Origin: Jaltomata sinuosa
Lineage: Eukaryota > Streptophyta > Magnoliopsida > Solanales > Solanaceae
NCBI GenBank assembly: GCA_003996215.1
Contig: QJPP01000277.1
Span: forward strand, 248,001 to 312,000
Direction of reading: 5' to 3'
Length of the DNA: 64,000 nt
The translations under genes and the position numbers were made by a program. This document shows positions 58,212 to 64,000 of this stretch, piece by piece; the stretch's first letter is position 1; the number at the start of each line of letters is the position of its first letter. The notes under the pieces were generated by a model. It saw only the letters and a list, made by a program, of their open reading frames with translations. It was not told where the DNA came from and did not search any database.

Positions 58212-59060
58212 TGTGATTCCACTATATCTTATCTATCACAATAGATAAATTGCATTTCAAATTTCACTAATAATGTGAAAATATTTTCATTATTAGTGTA
58301 TATATTAAATTCTCATCAATAAGTTAAAATCATAATTTTCAATATAATATCCATAATATCATCTCAAATGAAACGACTCCTTTACTTTATTACCATAAAG
58401 AAACTTATACTCTATTCCTCTTACTCTGTCGAAATTGTACGATACATCTAATTTACAAAGAGTATATACTTTATCTACCGAAAGCTTTAAAATTTATGTG
58501 ATCTAAGTAGAAGTATCTCATCGCCTTATCAGAAAGGTATTTTTACATGGATAATGTATAAAGAAAGTTTTATTATGAATTATAGTATAGTTTTTACTCT
58601 TACAGATTATAGCCTTACTTTTCTTACCAAAAATAGTAGAATCAGCTAAATACATATATAATATATTTCTAATACAATTTTAATATATTAACACATAAAC
58701 TAATTTGAATAGTATTTAAATGGTTGAAATTCACATATAATACATTTTTAATATCATTAATAAGAGAAAAAAATTAAACAACAATTGTAATACATTTTAA
58801 ATTCAATATATTATACATATTACAGTCATATCTTAGTGCACGTGGTGAATACATAACTAAAATATTTTTAATACAAATATATTATAAGTATTATATATGA
58901 ATTTCAAATATTTTTGTACTACTTAAATTAGTTTACATTGTTAAAAATGTATTATATTAATTCTAAAATAACAACTATCGAATTCATAACAATGTATCAT
59001 ATTAAATTTGAATTGTATTACAATTATCATTTATATTTAATATACAGTTTTAATATAACT
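58212..59060. other. AT-rich intergenic DNA
   Basis: A very AT-rich stretch repeats loosely the phrase ATATAATACATTTTTAATA and its complement. The 60-codon frame at 58938-59120 has no recognisable feature. I see no gene, promoter or RNA here. Confidence 0.6.
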
Positions 59061-59650
59061 TTTAAAAGTTTCACCTCTTCCTCTCCGATGAATCACCACC
59101 ACAATCAAACTCAAAAATAAACCACCACCATCACGCACTCTATCCTTCCTGGAGAAGCTATCTCTGGCTAGCTGCAAAATCCATTCCGACCATCACTAAA
59201 CACCGCCACCACCCCTCTTCTCTGACCCATCTCTCCCTTTTTTTGGGTAAATTTCAGTCAACCAACAACCACCGTTGTAACCACCAAACCTCCAACCCCA
59301 GACAACCATGAAACCAACCAGATCCACAACCTCGTTGCTCCTCTGTCTCTGTCCCATCAAAAAATTCATCCTCGATGAATAATAAATCAGTCCACTCCAC
59401 CTCGTCTCAGATCTAGAAAAAAATCAGATTTGTTCATCGGAGTTTCTATCGAAAAAATAGAGAAATGAAAAGAGTGGAGGATATAAGAGAGGCAACAATG
59501 ATATTTTTCTTGGCCGAAGCTCAAAGCTTCATTTCATTCGTCGAAGCATTTTCAGATCTGTAACGGAAGTTAGGAGGTAGAGTTGTATAATTGCAGGGGT
59601 GGTTATTTGATGGTGGTGCGGTAGAATTTTGTCAGAAAAATAATGAAGGG
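59061..59650. other. Non-coding C/T-rich segment, possibly repeat-derived
   Basis: A C/T- and CACCACC-rich stretch resembles a 5' leader followed by GA-rich sequence. No frame of useful length or known domain is present. It may be a transposon-captured gene leader, but nothing in the sequence proves this. Confidence 0.35.
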
Positions 59651-59654
59651 TTTG

Positions 59655-59795
59655 AGGATAGAGAAGAAGAAGAAAAATGGAGAAGAAGAAAAGTGGAGAA
59701 GAAGAAGAGAAGAAGAAGGAAAGTGGAAAATAAGAAGAAATGTAGAGAAGAAGAAGAAGAGAAGAAGAAGGAAGGTGGAGAAGAGGAGAGATAAT
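59655..59795 (+). repeat. Purine-rich GAA/GAAGAA low-complexity tract
   Basis: About 140 bases are almost pure A/G, built from GAAGAAGAA and GGAGAAGAAG units. The Glu/Lys/Arg-rich frames on plus and the Ser/Leu/Phe-rich frame on minus are artefacts of composition. Confidence 0.85.
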
Positions 59796-59829
59796 ATAAT
59801 CTATGCAAGTAATCAACAATTAAATGTAA

Positions 59830-61129
59830 TAATAGGCCATAAATCTTAATAAATTTAAAAAAACTTTAAAAAGTGTAATAAAGCTTCCATAATAAATTAT
59901 CTATGTAATAATTCCTATAAGAAATGCCCACATCCAAGAGCCTTATCATGATTTTAACCTATAATGATCCCCATCGTTCATCTAATGTCCTCTTAACAAA
60001 GCATTTGTTATGGATGTTAGGCAAATTATATTGGAACCTCTTCACATTATCTTGGGTAAAAAAAAATTGTAACTTGAAAATTAATGAGTCAAGAATTAGT
60101 AAAATGTGTTAGAAAATCCACCAATGGGATATGAGAGAAAAGAGAGCGCAATCTTATACAATCAAATCATACTATCATGACATTTATTTGTCCGGATATT
60201 TTTTAATTATTATATCAAAATATTATTATAAAAAAATATATTATGTAACATAATTTAAAAGATTAGTTCGCAAAAAAATAAACTTAACTATTATAGCAAA
60301 ATACCACTTTAAAGGAAGACTATTACGGAGAGATCTAACTATATATATCCTAAGCTATATCTTATTCAATAATCAGTTTGTCATCATCCCAACAAAATTA
60401 CCTACATGGAAATTTCTTGTCTCTCGAGTTATGAAGGCAAAATATTGTGAGAAAAAAATTGAGAAAGAACTATTTGCGATGTGTCAACATAGCTTTTGAA
60501 TATCTTGCAAAGGATATTGAGTTGCATCTCTATTTCTCATGCAAAGACCAAATCTTTGTATTTCTTGGTCCTCTCTTTACCTCCGATGACTGTGGTACGA
60601 TGTCGAGAAAAATAAATATAAGCCCCAAAATTTAAAATAAAAATAAAAGTAAATAGAAACTTAAACGGAGATACTTAAAAATTAAATATCAACAAAATAT
60701 GAAGCTTCAAATAATCCATGAATTTCTCAATTTTTTCTCTGTCGAAGCTTTTTGTCATCAATGATTGACTTCCAGTCCTCTTTCGATTTCTTCTCTGTAA
60801 AGTAAATGATGGGGAATTTAAATGATAAACCAAACACTTTATATTCTCATCTCAACATTAAAAATATAAACTTATTAGGCAAGTATATTATTAGACCTTA
60901 AAAAGAGGCGTTGACAACCAAATGTCTCACACAAGAAGAAGTTGAAAAGATAAAGGGCGTTGAAGCAAACTGACATGATCCAATTGGACGTGAGTGACAT
61001 TCACACTAATACCCCAGTGGGAGAATCATCTAACCTAAACCTTAACCCTTATAATTAGACAATTCTATAAAAGATAACATCAAAACTAACTTTAAACATA
61101 AATGATAGTCAAAAATTGATATAAATAAA
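59830..61129. other. Intergenic stretch without recognisable gene
   Basis: AT-rich DNA with short frames only. The frames at 59924-60112 and 60447-60635 (62 codons, MRKKLRKNYLRCVNIAFEYL at the start of the second) match nothing I recognise and have no gene context. Confidence 0.5.
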
Positions 61130-61435
61130 ATGCGGAATAATTCGACTAACTATTACATTCCCCAAGAACTAAAAGTCACTGTACAGAAACTCTATCAAGT
61201 AGCCAATGTCTAAGATATCCAAAACTAATAATGGTAAAAGATAAGTTTATTGTCCGAAGGAAGGACAATGACCAATAGAGGACCACAACAGCCTGAGATA
61301 TAGTGCTCACCCTTGGATAATAGTTTGCAGTCTAGCTAAAGGTGAGGTCGTGTATGAGCCTCTGGAACACCGTCTGCACTCAACAAAAGAAGAGCACAAG
61401 TAGTATCAGTATAAACTACTATTTACTGGTAGATA
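61130..61435 (-). mobile_element. Fragment of another retrotransposon LTR, minus strand
   Basis: ATGCGGAATAATTCGACTAAC, the CATTCCCCAAGAACTAAAAG phrase with GTCACTGTACAG, and GAGCACAAGTAGTATCAG match, as I remember them, the U5/R side of Solanaceae LTRs read backwards. It is cut at 61435 by the LTR that begins at 61436; AGATA (61431-61435) would be that insertion's left TSD. The left limit is uncertain. Confidence 0.4.
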
Positions 61436-64000
61436 TGTCACGACCCGATTTCTCAGGTTGTGATGACATCTACTATAACCCACCAGTAGGTAAGCCAAAC
61501 CCTTAGTCTAGAATGACTAGTAAGAGCAGATAAGAGAACGAGATGAAAGCGGAAGAACAATATTTAAATATCAAGAACGTGTGGAAGAAAGAAAAACACA
61601 TGAATGTAAAGAGAGAAAAGAGAACAAAATGTACAAAGACGTGGTATCAGTCAGTACAAGAGCTACTACAACATACAGAGTTCTAGATACGCACAATATA
61701 TATATATATATATGGAACAGTCTCCGATGTGCAAAATAAGACTAGTCCAATCAAAAGGAGAAGGATCAACTTTGGTCGCCAAGAGCTCACCACAAATCTC
61801 CAATCGGAAACTCCGCACAAGGACAGAATCAACGGCGATAATTCGCACTAAGATCTGCATCAGAAAAAAAAAATGCAGAAATGTAGCATGAGTACCAAAA
61901 TTATGCGGTACCCAGTAGGAATCATAGTCCGTCTAAGCTCAGATAGGATATAAGTATAATAAAATTCAATATAAGCTAAAGGCAAGAAGATAAGGTCAGA
62001 AGTAAGTTAACAGGTTACACCTAAACTGCTAAGAAAATGTAAGTAAATAACTCTAAAGGAAGCGTAAGGTAACAATATAACTAACCTGACTCGGGAAGCA
62101 TAAGGCAAATAACTTAGAGAAGTACTAACAGCAACAAATAAACCTAGCTAGACCCCCATATGCCCGGAGAATACAAACAACACACAGCACTACTAGCAGC
62201 CAACCTAATGGGAGAGGGATACAGAGGAGTGGCCATGGTATGCAATACGAGATGGTGCAATGCAATATGTGGCCAATACAGTAAAGTAGACAACCCAAAA
62301 ATCAGTTTGTAGGCCGCCTCATAGGCTCCCTGAACTATCTCGCAGGCCACCCGTAGGTTTATCAACAAATACAAAAGTAAAACATAGATATGTTCTCGTA
62401 GGGCATGCAATCATGAGTACCAATAAAATAACTTAAAACACGTGTCTCCTCAGGCATGTAATTTTAAATAGTCAGTAAAACCGTCTGGAACATGGGTTTC
62501 CTTGGACATGCAAGTTTAAATAGTTAGTAAAACCATTTGAAACATGTCTCTTCTCATACATGCAAGCTTATTAAAAGTCAAAACTAGTAATAAAGTAGAA
62601 CAATCATTTTGAAATCCAAAATACATAGTCAGGGTGAAAAACCTCTTTTTTAAAGCCACAAAACCAATATTTCTCTTTCAACTCGTGCCATGAACTATGT
62701 ATGCGAATGTAGGAATGCATAAGTGTCAACCCATAAATCATGTAAGTACAAGCACATATGCCAATAGGGTAACCACCCTTCACATCGAGATTATACTAAC
62801 CTGGAGTCCATGAGTCTAAGTCTAAGGCCTCGAGACCATAGTCTCATAACATCAGAAGTACATAATTAACACGATAACAATGAGATTTGGAGGAGGAGAA
62901 CTATTTTGTTGCAAGCTACTACTTCAACATATACTGAGGATACCTAATCTACCACTAATCCCATGGTCTAGTCTTAAATAGATAAACAGTGACTTAAAAC
63001 TAAGTTAAGGTAAGGAACTAACCGAATTAATCTAAGGATAAAGCATACTGACCTGGAATGCAGTCAATCCAACACCCACAACTTTGGGCCTACAAATACA
63101 CAATATACGATAACAGGGGAAAATACAAGATGGAAGCAATAAAATATAAATATAAAACAAACAGTAAACGTCTACTCTATCGCCAAGTTCTCTCCTAATA
63201 ATATGCTAAGGTTTTCTAATATAATCAGCCCAAGTCACAATCAACCTAAACTAAGCTAAGTAATTCGACTATAACCCCGAGGATGCTATAAATACTACAA
63301 TATGACTTACAAGGAACTACAATCTATGCTAAGGATTTTCAAACAAGATTCTACCCTAAGGTCTCTAAGCAACTATAAGGATTACAATGCCTAATTAGAG
63401 AATAACCAACCACAATATTTCCCCAACCATAGAAGTCTATTATACGAATATCTTAAACAAGCAAAGTCTAAAAGTAAGTAACTCGTAACCTATCGACGAT
63501 TGGACATGCACTCACGAACCGACTAACCAAGAGCTTTTCTCCTCCGAGAAGCCTCTGACTCTTCCATATTATCAAGATAGTAATCTATATGCTAAAATCT
63601 GAAAAACAATATCCATAACACTACTTCAGAATTCGGGCCAGAAATAAGGTCGAAAATTGACCCTCGGGGCTCGTTGATGAAATTAAAATATAAAATCTAC
63701 AAAAGTGTCCCTTGTGGGACAATGATTACATGCTCACAATTTGAGCATGATCCACTCAAAAATAAAACTCAAAACAACCCAAACTAGAAGAAATGAAGCA
63801 AGAATTAAATGGGGAAATCGATAGAGTAAAGGCTGGAAACTTACAAATAAAGGACGGGAAATGATCGAGGGCGAGGACCCAACAATCCCAAGCTTTTACT
63901 GATGATCCCACACTAATGTTAGAGCTTTGAGCTCTTCAACAATGGTGGACTTTTGGGAGAAATGAGATTAAAAAGAGGAGAACATTTTATATACTGCCAG
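61436..64000 (-). mobile_element. Gypsy LTR of the array B type, minus strand, cut by window end
   Basis: On the minus strand the segment ends GAGAAATCGGGTCGTGACA at 61436, nearly the same as the LTR 1 end of array B. Further in it shares the landmarks CTACTGGGTACC, GTGCTCATAC-like and the GAGCTCAAA-type phrase of the gypsy LTRs. A TATA box lies at 63985-63993. No iMet primer site is found beyond 61436, so this is a 3' LTR or solo LTR. About 2.57 kb is visible. A (TA)n run lies at 61696-61713. The minus-strand frames at 61666-61860 and 62144-62410 are not genes. Confidence 0.75.
63985..63993 (-). promoter_or_regulatory. TATA box of the minus-strand LTR at the window end
   Basis: The minus strand reads CTGGCAGTATATAAAATG, close to the CTGGCAGCCTATATAG context of array B LTRs. 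This supports both the orientation and the family. Confidence 0.6.

Noticed and set aside
59529..59819. Glu/Lys-rich plus-strand and Ser/Leu-rich minus-strand frames
   Set aside because: They are composition artefacts of the GAA tract with no start context or domain.
60447..60635. 62-codon frame as a small gene
   Set aside because: No family resemblance, no promoter or splice context, and length expected by chance in AT-rich DNA.

Overview
This window is plant nuclear DNA made almost entirely of nested, decayed transposable elements. I see no intact host gene, no rRNA or tRNA gene and no bacterial-type locus. The element set points to a dicot heterochromatic or pericentromeric region: chromodomain Ty3/gypsy elements with 3-4 kb LTRs, a Ty1/copia element, CACTA elements, a hAT relic and a Stowaway MITE, all using the initiator-Met tRNA primer site. 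Several LTRs resemble Solanaceae repeats as I remember them; that taxonomic guess is inference.

The oldest recognisable layer is a hAT-family transposase pseudogene cut into three collinear pieces (3134-3807, 21630-21764, 48011-49120). Gypsy element A (3808-21629, TSD ACATG/ATATG) separates pieces 1 and 2. A 26 kb gypsy array B (21765-48010, perfect TSD GAGAA) separates pieces 2 and 3. Left of the hAT piece lie two LTR remnants in opposite orientations (1-1837 minus, 1838-2829 plus).

Element A carries two younger insertions. A 4.8 kb CACTA element (8980-13763, TSD TTC) sits at the protease/reverse-transcriptase junction. A solo LTR in antisense (16342-18492, TSD GTTCA) sits just before the chromodomain. 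Array B has the order LTR-internal-LTR-internal-LTR with one pair of outer TSDs, as expected from unequal recombination of a single insertion. Its middle LTR is split by a 5.1 kb CACTA-like element (about 32989-38072). All gypsy internal regions carry gag, protease, RT, RNase H, integrase and chromodomain remnants broken by frameshifts and stops. Many of the stops are TAG where CAG is expected.

A Ty1/copia element (49656-57082, TSD GCTAA, LTRs about 1.2 kb) follows, with a nearly open gag and broken pol. From 57083 on come a Stowaway-like MITE, two G-quadruplex-type G-runs, a near-perfect palindrome with 133 nt arms (57939-58211), AT-rich DNA, a purine-rich GAA tract, and intergenic sequence without recognisable genes. 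The window ends in two minus-strand LTRs, one inserted into the other.

I did not find a new biological system. The most unusual structures are the palindrome at 57939-58211, the tandem LTR-sharing gypsy array with a duplicated core promoter in its first LTR, and the three-way split hAT gene.
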